Source of the DNA: Polytrichum commune
Taxonomy: Eukaryota; Streptophyta; Polytrichopsida; Polytrichales; Polytrichaceae
Assembly: GCA_950295325.1 (NCBI GenBank)
Contig: OX485803.1
Coordinates: 58,853,554-58,917,553, forward strand
Direction: 5' to 3'
DNA length: 64,000 bases
The position numbers were made by a program, and so were the translations under genes. The notes beneath the pieces are model-generated. The model searched no databases. It was not told where the DNA came from and was given only the letters and a program-made list of their open reading frames with translations. Of this stretch, positions 24,068-35,242 are shown in pieces. Positions within the stretch are counted from its first letter, which is position 1. Each line of letters opens with the position of its first letter.

Positions 24068-24622
24068 AATGGTTGTTACACCATGGACCACGAAGTCGTC
24101 CCAAGGCCATGTAAAACATGTGATTGGCTATTAAACTCGTCTCGGGAGCACTTCGGTTTACACCAATGAAGAAATGTGAGGATGACCATGGAGTTTAGGT
24201 CCCCAAAAGACATATTTTAAGGCTTGCATTATCCATTGACATGGCCCAATGGATTTTGCAGTGGGAGAGGCAAAAAATGTGGTCTAGTAGGCAAAAGGCA
24301 AGGGCCCATGGCAAAGAAATGTTGTTACACTACATTTTTGATGAATTTTTTTTCGGGGAAGAAAAGATGAAGAGAAAAGAAGACAAGAGAATGGTCAAAC
24401 TCAATTATAATTAATTTCTTTCAAGATTGTCCTTTTTGGACATATATTAAAAAAAAATCACCACATTCACTTTTGGGTGCATGGTCATTCCTCTTGGTCC
24501 ACATTCGATTTAAAACTAGTGAGGGACCCAAACGCTTTGTAAATTGATTTTTTAAGAAAGCGAACCACGAAAAAGGTCATCTTCCATGATCTGACTTCAT
24601 GATCCATGGTGTAACCTAGCCC
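24068..24622 (-). mobile_element. MITE family D copy, inverted (TAA target)
   Basis: Flanked by TAA at 24065-24067 and 24623-24625. It matches the reverse complement of the copies at 50028 and 57598, including CCATGGACCACGAAGTC, CGGTTTACACCAA, AAGACATATTTTAAGG and the inner GACAATCTTG-like AT-rich part. About 555 bp, as for the 57598 copy. Confidence 0.75.
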
Positions 24623-24625
24623 TAA

Positions 24626-25057
24626 CCCACTCCCATAGTTGCTTGCAACAACAACGACATCAACCACCTTCTCCTCCTCCTTCCATCGGAACCCACATCA
24701 CTTTGAGGGATGCACCTGTAAGTGAGGCTAACTATAGAAGGCCTTGAAGGCACACTCTTCCCTGCACGGCTGGCAAAGCTACCTATTCACCCAGCCGGCT
24801 GGCACTCCCAACGCGGCCTAGAAAACAATTGAAAACCTTGGCGACCAGGCTGGGCCGGGCAGGCAGGGGGAAACAAATTTACGAAAGCTCCGTGTGGCCG
24901 CGCGGTCCGCCGCCCAAGTCAAGCTGCCGAGCTGGTCCGCTGCCCGCATTGCCCGGCCCCACGCCAAGCATCCCCAAGGGCGCCGCTGCCGGCCTCGACC
25001 GGCCGCAGACGTCGACGCGCGGCGGCGGAGTTGGGCCCGCGAGCAAGCGGACCAGTG
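24626..25057. other. GC-rich intergenic stretch
   Basis: From about 24740 the base composition turns GC-rich. Several overlapping frames on both strands reach about 100 codons only because GC-rich sequence has few stops; no motif supports any of them. Confidence 0.4.
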
Positions 25058-25250
25058 TCTGGGGAGGAGTTTGGGCATAATCGGTCGACATCCTGGTGTT
25101 TCCAAGTCCAACCGGTTGCGCGCTGACATCTTTCACCTTTTCTTTATGATTTGGAGGCATATTCTGTGGATTTCCTTAAAACGATCGGTAATGTTGCTGA
25201 AGCCTTCACCTTCAACCGGTTCATTTGTAACCAGCTGTCGGTTCTCCCCC
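25058..25250 (+). repeat. Dispersed repeat family G, copy 3
   Basis: Shares GTGTCTGGGGAGGAGTTTGG, TCGGTCGACATCCTGGTGTT, TTTCCAAGTCCAACCGGTTG, ACGATCGGTAAT and CAACCGGTTCATTTGTAACC with the other family G copies. Confidence 0.62.
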
Positions 25251-26250
25251 GTTCATTGAAGCGGAGCTTCGAAGCAGGGGGATGGGCCCTCCCTCCTGCT
25301 GCGGCGCTACCTCGGGACATGCTACATGCTGGGCGCGGCGGCCACGCAGGAAATTGTAAACTAAAGGTATTCTAGTCGTGGAGCCGGAGCAGCGGTAGCG
25401 AGCTTGTCGAGACGAAGTGATGGTCTAGACATAGGTGACGAGGGAGCCTGGGAACTCAACAGGCCAGCCTCCTCTTGAAGGTGCAGGTGAAAGTGAAGGA
25501 AGAGAGCCTGGGAACTCAATAGGCCAGCCTCCTCTTGAAGGTGAAGGTGAAGGTGAAGGTGAAGAGGGGGACGGAGGGGGGAGGGCCGGAGAGCAATAGA
25601 CGACGACGGCATTGGTGTCCGGACGAGTTCCGTTGCTGGGTGCTTGTCGATCTCTTGTCAGACACGCACACATACACACATCACAAGAACCTCGACGCCT
25701 TCCTTCCTGTCTTCCGTCGTCCACGGACAGCATCCGACTCTACCACTCTCAGCTAGGCCTTCCAACAGCACTTCACTCGGGGCTCTCGGCCTAAGGAAGT
25801 ACAGGTGCCCGGCCCAATACGCCGCCTTTGGTGCTACTTGTAATCGATCTATCTGTTGTGAGCTGCCGGCAATGCTCTGAGCAGCAGGTGGGAAGAGGCG
25901 AGGCAAGCCGGCCAAGGCGCAGCTGAGTCTCGGTGCATGCGGGCGTGGCTAGAGTGAGTAGGAGAACGGCGGATAAGTTAGGTGTTTGGCTATTGGAGCT
26001 ACAGGATCTGTGTGCACATAGCGAGACGTGTGGAGGAGGCCCATGGCTTAGGGTGGCAATGGTTGGACAGGGTTGACAACAATGTGGTGCAAGTGTAAGG
26101 TGTCGAGGAGAGGCAGACGCAAGTCTGAGGGGAGTAGCATACAGGGTAGGCAGTAGGCGGACAGGGAACTATTTGTGTGGTAGATCTGGCAAGCAGCGCA
26201 GTGTGGTGTTATAGAAGGAGCAGGGCATTGCTCCTCTGAGGTCTCCGTGG
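25251..26250. promoter_or_regulatory. Upstream region of the LRX-lectin gene, with a 60-bp tandem duplication
   Basis: GC-richer than the flanking repeat blocks. A 60-bp unit is duplicated at 25441-25500 and 25501-25560 (GAGCCTGGGAACTCAA, GGCCAGCCTCCTCTTGAAGG), ending in a GGTGAA run. No convincing TATA box is found. Placement as promoter and 5' UTR is from position only. Confidence 0.35.
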
Positions 26251-29200
26251 ATGGCGCAGTTGGATGCAGGCCTCTCGGCCTGCTTTCAGCTACAACGGAT
26301 GCGCTCCTTCGCCAAGTTCGTATTGCTGCTCGTCCTCTGTTCTTATCTGTCATTCGCCTCCAGTACTGACTCAGGTAATACCCTTTCCATGGAGGTTTAT
26401 GCCAACTTCTGGTTGCAAGCAGGGTGTAGGCACGGGAGCCCTCTTAGTGATGAAAGTAGAAAGCTTGTAAGGCAATGCGGAACTGGCATGTTTCTTGATA
26501 GTTCATCGCTCGGAAGTCGTGCGAGGTGATCTCTGCTTATCTCTTCAGAGGAGCACTGGCTGACGATGTGTATCACTATTGAGGCCCACTTTCAAGTTTG
26601 CTATATTTTCGGAAAGTCATGCGCTCTTTGTGGACCCGCGCAGAACGTCAGTGTGGCTTAGGTTTCCATCAATGTGGGTCTAGATTTGGTGCATCAGGGT
26701 GTCCATGGCAGGCACTTAGTTGCTTGGACCATTCCAGTCCTACCGGATGTGAACGACACACGAATGGGGATCGTCTAATGCAGATTACGTTATGCACCTA
26801 ATAAGGAGATGCATGCTCATCTCTGTTTCTGGAATCCCAAGTGCGGCTGTCAGAGTTATTCACGCTTTGAACCTAAGCGATAAGCTTAGGTTGTGGAGTG
26901 ATTTTATCTCTGTCCATTCTATCAGTTAATCTTTGTCAACTGGAGATTCTGAATGGAAATCTTGCATTAGAATGACTTTGTGGGGACCTCTGCATAAGCT
27001 TCTTTGGGAAAATGAGTACGCCGCTGCGAACAGTAACGATAGCCGAAATAACTGTTGATAAGTTGTTTTTGGCCTGGTAATGTTTTATGTCCATATGTAA
27101 GTCAAATGGAAAACGGAATTGGAGATCTACTCAGTTTTTGGTTTGGACATGAGGCTACCGATGTCAAAGAGGTTGGATATTCCCCCTCAATTGTGGTGCT
27201 CGTTTACCGCACCATACTCATGGGAGGCATGGTTACCACATTTTCCTTGTTTACCTTGTGTGACTTGTATAGATTCGAGGGTGTTCTTAATGTCGTGAAC
27301 TTTCTGGGGATTACATCCTCATGAGAGGCATACAAATTTGATATCCACTTTAGACATGTGACAGTTTCATCTACTACAGAATTAAGATGTGTTCAGTTTG
27401 GACGGTTGAAAGATGTCTTCTTCTTGTTACCTTTGACGTATTTAACCCAAATTCCGTAGTGTCTGATATAGAATTTGGATGCATGGTTTTGTGATATTTT
27501 GAAATGAGCATTGTACTGGTACTGGTGCATAATCCTGGCCACCGTGACGCTTGATTGTGATGGTTTACCTGAACTTTTTCTGATGCGTTTTTTGCCTGCA
27601 GCTGAAGCACCCGAGGCTGCCGAAGATGGAGCCCATCATTCCGCCTTCTCGCTTGGCGGGGGCCATCATCCCCCTGGAGTTGGCCACCATCCCATTGGAG
27701 TAGGACACCATCCCATCCAGTTCAGTCAGTACAGAGCTTTCATTGCCCTCCAAGCGTGGAAGAAAGCTATCACCGATGATCCTTTGGGCATCACCAAGAC
27801 ATGGGTGGGCCCCAAGGTTTGTGATTATACGGGAGTTTTTTGCTCCGCCCCTATCGATGATCCAGATTCGGATCTCAGAGTGGTTGCGGGTATCGATTTG
27901 AATCACAGCAATCTTACAGGAGTTCTTGTGCCTGAGTTGGGGTTGCTTGCGGAGATCGGTCTGTTCCACTTGAACTCCAACTTTTTCAGCGGAGAAATCC
28001 CCGAGACATTCAGGTACATGGATACATTATTTGAGCTGGATCTGAGCAACAACAGATTCTCGGGGCTGTTTCCCGAGGTTTGCCTGGACATCAAGAACCT
28101 GATATACCTGGACATTCGATTCAACAACTTTCACGGCGAACTTCCTCCCGAACTGTTTGAGAGGCCACTCGACGCCATTTTCGTGAACAACAACAAGTTT
28201 CACAAGAGTCTACCCACGAGTCTTGGAAAGTCCCCTTGCTCTGTATTGGTGTATGCCAACAATGAGATCGATGGCGACATCCCCCATTCCATCGGCAACA
28301 TGTCGAGGACTTTGAACCAATTCCTGGGTCTAAACAACAAGCACAAAGGGAGCTTGCCATCAGCAATTGGCATGTTGGATCAACTGAACATATTCGATTT
28401 GAAGATAAACAAACTCACCGGATCTATCCCCACGTCATTCAAGAATCTGCAAAGCCTGGAGGTGCTAAACTTGGGAAACAACAGGATTTCAGGTAAGGTG
28501 CAAGCAGGATTCTGTAGGCTTCCACACTTGCAGGAGGTGCACCTGAACAACAATTTCATCAATGCAGTGGCTCCTACTTGTAATAATCTTGCAGCGCGAG
28601 GAATTGTCTTCGATGTTAGTGGAAATTGTTTGTCAGGCAATTCAAACCAGAAGTCAGGAGCAACATGTGCTGCCTTCTATCACACAACAACTTCATCTCC
28701 CCCACCTCCTTCTCCTTCACCTCCACCTCCCAGTCCTTCACCTCCTCCCCCTAGTCCATCTCCCCCTCCTCCAAGCCCATCTCCCCCACCTCCTAGTCCA
28801 TCTCCCCCACCTCCTAGCCCATCTCCTCCTCCTCCTAGTCCATCTCCTCCACCTCCAAGCCCATCTCCCCCGCCTCCTAGCCCTTCACCTCCACCTCCAA
28901 GCCCCTCACCTCCTCCTCCCAGTCCTTCTCCACCTCCTCCTAGTCCTTCACCTCCTCCTCCAAGCCCATCTCCACCACCTCCCCCTCCCCATCATCATCA
29001 TCATCACCATCACCCTCCTTCACCTGAGGCACAGCCCGAGTGTCCCGAAGGTTACAAGGCAGGGAAGGAATCAGGAACATGTTTCATGTTCGTTAAGGAG
29101 CCCCAGACATGGGCTGAAGCTGAATACTATTGCAGGCAACATGAGGATGGGCATTTGGCAGCAGCTGCAACTTGGGACGAGCTTGAAGATCTTGGACACA

Positions 29201-29673
29201 TCTGTGAGAAGGACAAACACTACGTGTATGGTGATGAAACCAACCCGAAAGGTCTGGGTTGCTACTTGGGTGGCCGCAAGCCTTACATGGTTAGTCCAGC
29301 GAATGCGTCTTGGACATGGCCAGCTTCTCCTTGCATTCCTTTCAACCAGTCTTTCTGGAATTATGGTGAGCCAAACAACAGGGGAGGGCATGAGGGCTGC
29401 ATCACGGTGAAGTTCGAGTCTGAAGAGCAGGCGCATGACGACACAAAGCTGGCGTACATGCTGAACGATTTGAGATGTGATGTGCAACTACCTTTCATCT
29501 GCTCATTGACGAGATGCACGGACGTTGGATGTGGAATGTCGGATACTTGCAAGTCACAGGGTGATTGGAAGGCTAGCTGTCACTCGAATGTGACAGAAGC
29601 AGTGGGATACACATGTGACTGCAGTTCTGGTTACTTCTCGGATGACTCTGGCACTTGTTGCAGAGGCAATTGA
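26251..29673 (+). CDS. Secreted LRR-extensin (LRX-like) protein fused to a C-type lectin domain and an EGF-like tail
   Basis: Two exons, 26251-26374 and 27602-29673, join phase 1 across a GT-AG intron (TCAG/GTAATA ... CTGCAG/CT) and give about 731 residues. Residues 17-38 form a signal peptide (MRSFAKFVLLLVLCSYLS); ATG 26299 is an alternative start. A His/Gly-rich segment (42-84) precedes the LRX cap (YRAFIALQAWKKAI; WVGPKVCDYTGVFC; GIDLNHSNLTG) and about ten LRRs to residue 400. Residues 407-504 are thirteen perfect seven-residue SPPPPSP units plus a final SPPPPPP; 505-512 are eight His. A C-type lectin domain spans about 522-675 (W..AE..C, W.W, EPN at 631-633, LND..C, PFIC). A Cys-rich EGF-like tail (YTCDCSSGYF) ends the protein. 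LRX proteins bind RALF peptides and anchor in the wall through hydroxyproline glycans. EPN in lectins usually means Ca-dependent mannose-type binding. The fusion is unusual. AATAAA at 30264 probably ends the transcript. Confidence 0.92.
26375..27601 (+). other. Intron 1 of the LRX-lectin gene
   Basis: Begins GTAATA after TCAG and ends with a pyrimidine-rich TTTTTTGCCTGCAG. It separates the signal-peptide exon from the body. A frame runs on upstream of the acceptor to a TTG at 27511, but that is intron sequence. Confidence 0.85.
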
Positions 29674-30300
29674 GGTTGGACATGACCAATTAAGGTCTGA
29701 TCAGGAGTGAGAGGATCATGCCATAGCCTTGTCTCTTGCGGCAGCGAAGCTGGAAAGGATGCGAGGAAAGTAAGGAGACGGAAGGGGTTGGTGAGTGATA
29801 TCTCAGGGAACAGGTTTGTAATAGACCGAAGAAGGCAGTGCGAGGTTTGTGCATCTGCCAGGGACTGGATAGATAGAGGAAGTTTTAGCAATGTAGCCGG
29901 AAGTAAGGAAGGAGTTGGTGGAACCTTGCTCTATCTTTCTTTTCTTCTGGCAGTTGAACAAGAGGCTTTCAAAGATTGACTCTTGGAGCTGAAATGCACT
30001 CAGCAGCAGTGCTCCGAAAATTGCCAGCTGCTTCCCTTTGCATATGGGGATAGAGCTCAGACATTGAGGAGGTTTGGTTAGCAAGAGCATTTATATGTTT
30101 ATCCATTTCACTGCTATGCTACATATATGTACTGGAGTTCAGATGTCGGGTGGGTGGCAAGCCTCAGTGCATTTCGCTATTCTGGTTTTCGTCAATCCAG
30201 TGACATCTCAGTTCCAATTCTTTTACTGAGACTTTATATTCTTTTAGGCTCTTGAGGTTTTTTAATAAAGTGTACACTTGTGCGTTCTCGCGTTTCCGTG
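29674..30300 (+). terminator. 3' UTR and poly(A) signal of the LRX-lectin gene
   Basis: About 600 bp follow the stop. AATAAA at 30264-30269 is followed by TGTACACTTGTG, a fitting near-upstream element and cleavage context. The exact 3' end cannot be set from sequence. Confidence 0.5.
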
Positions 30301-31097
30301 CTGTAGATCCAGCTTGTCAATTCGTTTTGTGCATATTGCAGCTGGTGATTAATACCAAAATGTAATTTCTTATACAAGACATAAATTACAGTCCCAATGG
30401 GGCTGTGACTCTCAGTTTAACCAGAGAGTCCAGTGTGATCGACAGCTTGTGAGAAGTTTGGCGTTATCGTTTTGTAAGATGAGTAGGTTTGGTGTGATAA
30501 GTAATCTTAATTGTGTTGTGCATTTTATTATCATAGTATGGTGGCTATCTATGTCGGTGATTGTCAATGTATGATTCTTCTGGAACTTTTGAATACTTCG
30601 CAGAGTGTACCTTCTTTGAACTGGACACACCAGTCATCGTAAAGAATCTTGCTTGTATGTATTAGGGTCTTGCATTCTGAGATGACGATTTATAAAACGG
30701 GCTAGGAAAAGCTATGACATGCTATCTGCTTGGTCCATCGCATTAATTTCTATGAGATTTTGAAGTTTGTCTTTCTCCTATGGGAAGGACCTTCTGTGGG
30801 CTTCGGTTGAAGCTCTTTTGTACACGGGAGGCAACCTTTACGCTACAGATTGGAGAAAAGCTAACTTGTAAATGAATCATGGAAATTGTTTCGCAACATG
30901 TACCATCGAGGTGCAGTCCGCAATGCTGTAGTGAACATTGTTCTCACCCTCCCCATTGCTAGGTGTTGGGAACATGTACGCGTTCATGTTGAAGTCATTA
31001 GCTAACTGTTTAAGATGGAAACATTTGTAGTGGGATTCCAAGGACTTTTGAAAGGCGGATTGAGAGGAGCACGGGTATCGGTATTTCGAAAACATCA
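30301..31097. other. Intergenic stretch between convergent genes
   Basis: Lies between the + strand LRX gene and the - strand panB gene. No gene is recognised. Confidence 0.4.
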
Positions 31098-31508
31098 CAC
31101 TCAATGTAATAGTTAGTGTTCACAAATTCTAATTGTCTTGCTCAACACTAATTGTATAGTGTTACCAGCAGTAGATGTTAACCCGGCATTATTTATCATT
31201 CTTTGTAAAAGTTTGTGGGGGTTACTAGTCACTTACCAAGTGATGTTTCATCACTTGGATTTTTTAGGGGATTATAGATTTACAATTTTGCCATTACTGG
31301 CACTTTGCCAAGTGATTTTCAACCAAATTCCAATCATCCATGACAATATTTCATTATAAGTTGTTGAAAATAGAAGGTAGGGTTTTGGCCAATGGGATGC
31401 ACTCCATTATTCATGACAATACTTCTTCGCTTATTCATAAGAAGTGTCATCCGAAAAGTTACCATGGTTACATAAAATACCATATGACACTAAATATCAT
31501 ATGTAATG
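31098..31508 (+). mobile_element. MITE family A, copy 3
   Basis: Shares the family blocks in order: GTGTTCACAAATTCTAATTG, GTCTTGCTCAACACTAATTG, CATTATTTATCATTC, CCAATCATCCATGACAATAT, AGAAGGTAGGGTTTTGGCCA, AAGAAGTGTCATCCGAAAAG and the end CATATGACACTAAATATCAT. The outer termini have point changes. A short internal duplication repeats the CACTTACCAAGTGAT area. Confidence 0.8.
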
Positions 31509-31864
31509 TAATGTTGTCCTAAACCCCTCTTGCTTGTATAACGACTTGCGAGCAACTTGTGGGTCTCAGGGCGACTGTTAATGTGATGCACACAATACCG
31601 TGCTTCTAGAAATTATTTGAATTTCTCATTCGAGCTACATGACTGGCTTGGAAGCTGGTGTCCAAGGTCCAGCCAGCAGTTGAAGATTACACGGATTTCC
31701 GTTCCTTGTCAACATGAAAAGAATCTGAAACAATTAGAAGATTCTTATAGGTAGTAGGCAATAAGAAGTTGATTGCCTTGGAAGATTCAAAGATAACTTG
31801 CAAGAACACTTTGCTTACAAGGACTTTTGTCAAGGTGGGATATACATTTTCTTGTTGCTACTAC

Positions 31865-34800
31865 TCAATCAGCAGGGGTCTTGATTAGTGGTTCGCCGGC
31901 GTCTATATCCTTGGATGCAGCAACTGATGCAGCCTCAGCTGCGGTGTGTAAACCTCTCTTCTCCAGAGCTTCAAGAAATGCAGCAGTTTGTTCCTGATCT
32001 ATTCGGTAGGGTGTGTGCAATGCTGATGGAAAAGTTTGAGACATAACTTCATCCCGATAGGCCGAGAGAGCCTCCTCAATCACACTTCCTACGCTTGCAT
32101 ATTGCTTGCAGAACTTGGGGGTCACCTGTAACCAATACATTGTGCACCATTCCAACATCCCTTTTAGTATATGCATATACATTGTGATATTAAATGCCCC
32201 TGACTCTGTATTTCAAAGAGCAAGAGAGACTTTGGGGTGGGTGCTCTGGGCAACAAAATATATGGTGATAGCCTTGAACGGAGAGGATTCCACTACGTTA
32301 TCTATCTCCACCCGAGCAGATGGGGGTGGCGAGGATACACAAAACATCATTATTCAAAAAAATGGCCTGCCTTGTGTTTTTGAACTACCCTCTTATTTCT
32401 CAGTATTGACACAATAATTCAAGCAGATGACTCAGTTGTCAGTGGCACACTGTTATCGATGTATTCCTAATTAGCTGATAACCATCAGGAACAGCTGTAC
32501 TTACTGCTTTCAAGAAAAATGGAAACCCAACAACATACCTTCCTAAAGAAAACAGGCTCCATGCTGACCGAATATTTCTTACAAGTTAATGTGATTGCCT
32601 AACCTGCTGCAAAACTAGGTAACATATGAACTTGGGTGCAGAAAGTGTACCTTCACATAATGAGGATGTTCCATCATGCCAAGAAGATCATGGTACACCA
32701 AAACCTACAATTACAGGATCATAATGAGCACCAGAGGATGGTTCAAGGCTAGCAATTGTCTTGCTCAGGCAGAGTAAAAAGTGTTAATTTGCATACAAAG
32801 ACTACCGCAACTGCATCTCTATATGGCACTTAACATGAAGGGAGCTGTAATCATTACTCAGATAACATGTACCTGACCACTACATAATGGGCCAGCACCA
32901 ATTCCAATTGTGGGTATGCTCAGTGTAGATGTAACAGCTGCTGCAATTGGTGATGGAACACATTCCAGTACTATAGCAAAGCATCCCGCAGCTTGCAAAG
33001 CCAATGCATGGTCCAGAACCTGTCCGGCACCAGATCCATAGCTAGAATTGATACTTGTATATGTCAAGGACCAGGTATGCAATGATACATGCCTTTAGAT
33101 AACAACAAACATGCACATTTGAGGAGTGAATTAGAAGGAAACCAAAGCATCAAGCCAATAGCTTGAATGGTTGGGACTCACTCTCCACCTTGTAAGTAGT
33201 GAGGGTTCCATCAATCCACCAAGCCATGCTAGTGCTACCCATTATAGTCCACCCAAACATCGTGGGGGTTGCCGGGTCAACCAGTTATCTTAAAGTTGTG
33301 GGTTTTGTGGGGCTCAGCAAGCCTAATAGGGCAGGAACAATAGACGATCGAGTTGCCCCGGTTATGGCCGTTACAAAGAGTCCACCTCCTCATCAAAGCA
33401 TTCATGCAGTTGAAGAGACTCCAAAATTAGGCAAACATAGGCGTTATCCTTTGTCATTTTTACGGAAACACACTAAAGCATATTATTTTTGTCAAATTGC
33501 ACGCATACCTTAAGTGCACTGTCTGCATTCCGGCCTTGTGGACGAAATCCACCCAACACACTAATGGCCTGAGGTGTAAGGCCTACATGACCCATGACAG
33601 CAATACCCGCCTCAGCTATAGCTTTAGCAGCTTGTACCCGAGAACCTCCTCCTCCCTCCATTTTCACAGCATCCATTCCGCCCTCTTTCAGCAAACGTGT
33701 TGCACTTGCTACTGCCTGCATAACAATTATTTTCACTTGTCATATCATAATCAGAATGTACACCAGAAGCTGGAATCAAAAACGCCCTGACAGTGGGCAT
33801 ATCATCAATAAAGGTACCCCTAAGATCTCTATTCACAGGCTCTTCACTATGTTCATCAATGTTGAGAGACGCTGAGACTCTGGTCTGGGATCTGCAATTC
33901 TGCCATCTTGCATGTCTCATCAATCTTGACCAGATGACAGTTTCAGTCTCCACATCACGTCCATATGAAATGTGGAGATCATGCATTCCAATCTTCAACT
34001 ATTTTTGGCAATGCTCAGAAGAGTAGGGCAGCACAAGTCTTTTCCTCGATAATGCACCTTATCATGAGACAGCCTGCTTACTGCTTGCTAGAGGAATGTC
34101 ACTGACGATCACACCTAGGGGATGATGCCACCATAACTTCCCCCTACAAACGAAGCAGGTGTGCATCAACCATAAATTCACTCAACCCAGCTTCTAGCAC
34201 AGGTTAATAAAATTCTGTAGAACCTGTACAGGAATAGATGAGAATGTAAAGAGGGTAGAGAACAAGCGTAGCATTTACAATGTTCACAAAGATGACGCAC
34301 CAGTTTGAATATCGCAAGCATCAGCATCTCGATAAGACGTTTCATTTGGATATTGATTTGCACCCCATGATGAGTTAGCATGCACATTCACTATCTAACA
34401 AACCCTAGACCCCTGACAAAGAATAGGCAGAGTCATCGATGCAACTTATGTATATACCTGCTGTGCACTTTGCTCATAGCTGCCAAAGGGGAGATCCCCA
34501 ATGAGAAGCGGTCGATGTGCACCCCTTGCTACAGCCTTGCAATGCAGCAGCATGTCTTCCATGGTGACCGGTAATGTTGTATCATGGCCATGAACCACCA
34601 TACCTACTGAATCCCCCACCAGACATATATCTATCCCTGCTCGGTCCACATGGACAGCTGCCAAAATTCCCAACTTCTCATTAGTGATGGTGAGTGATCT
34701 TTAGGGTTTTCACCTTGCTGCACTAAAGATTGCATGAAACCCTCAAGGTCCCATTGTCCATAGAGGAGACTGATCCCACATGCTACATCAAGGGCTCTTG

Positions 34801-35242
34801 ACAGGTCTGAGGCGATTTTCAGTAAAGATAAATACTAAGCAACTTTCTCTTGCATCAACCAAATTTGAAGGTGTAATAGTAGTTCAATGAACTACTGACG
34901 AAAATCTTCGAAAAACATACCGGGCAGTGCAAAAGTAAACAAAAAAAGGTTGATCTGCTCACCTGAGGGATAATCGTAGGCAGTAACCACTGTGATAGGC
35001 TGCTTCATTTCGTACTTGACATTCAGGTTTCGGAGAGTCACCCTCTTCCACGGAGACTTGGACTTTGGGCCCCCATAGACAGTACTCTCTGGTAAATTTG
35101 ACATACACCGGACTTGTACATGTTGGATGCCTGGTCGAGAATGACGACCGTGGGAAAACAACAAAGGGTTATGGGAGAAGGGTTTAAGCGGAGAGGTGGA
35201 GCTCAAAGACGACATCAAGCGGCACCCCGCTCGCTTCCACAT
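31865..35242 (-). CDS. panB: 3-methyl-2-oxobutanoate (ketopantoate) hydroxymethyltransferase, mitochondrial
   Basis: Six minus-strand exons: 35242-34963, 34657-34458, 33715-33509, 33019-32873, 32704-32651 and 32125-31865. All junctions are GT-AG, introns keep frame (first phase 1, others phase 0), and the total is 1149 bp, or 382 residues. The enzyme transfers a hydroxymethyl group from 5,10-methylene-THF to 2-oxoisovalerate, the first committed step to pantothenate and CoA. Conserved residues are present with the spacing of the bacterial enzyme: D109/S110 (VGDS), D148 (GDLPFG), K178 and E180 (KMEGG), H203 (GHVGLTPQ) and E248 (LECVP). Residues 1 to about 60 are Arg/Ser-rich and look like a mitochondrial presequence, followed by the plant-type [17 protein letters not shown] chose ATG 35242; the frame runs on to a GTG at 35299, and ATG 35215 is another option. 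The mature part matches plant enzymes in length. The gene looks intact. Confidence 0.95.

Noticed and set aside
24818-25259. Overlapping 93-121 codon frames on both strands
   Set aside because: They come from GC-rich sequence with few stops, overlap each other and cross a family G repeat.
27511-27601. N-terminal extension of the LRX frame starting at a TTG
   Set aside because: It is intron sequence before a CTGCAG acceptor; the signal-peptide exon at 26251 joins in phase at 27602.
28562-29410. A 282-codon + strand frame overlapping the LRX-lectin gene, Leu/His/Pro-rich
   Set aside because: It is the shifted reading of the extensin minisatellite and lectin exon; the in-frame protein has clear domains.
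33624-33998. 124-codon minus-strand frame in the panB locus
   Set aside because: It runs out of frame through exon 3 and intron 2; the panB reading with conserved active-site residues is the real one.
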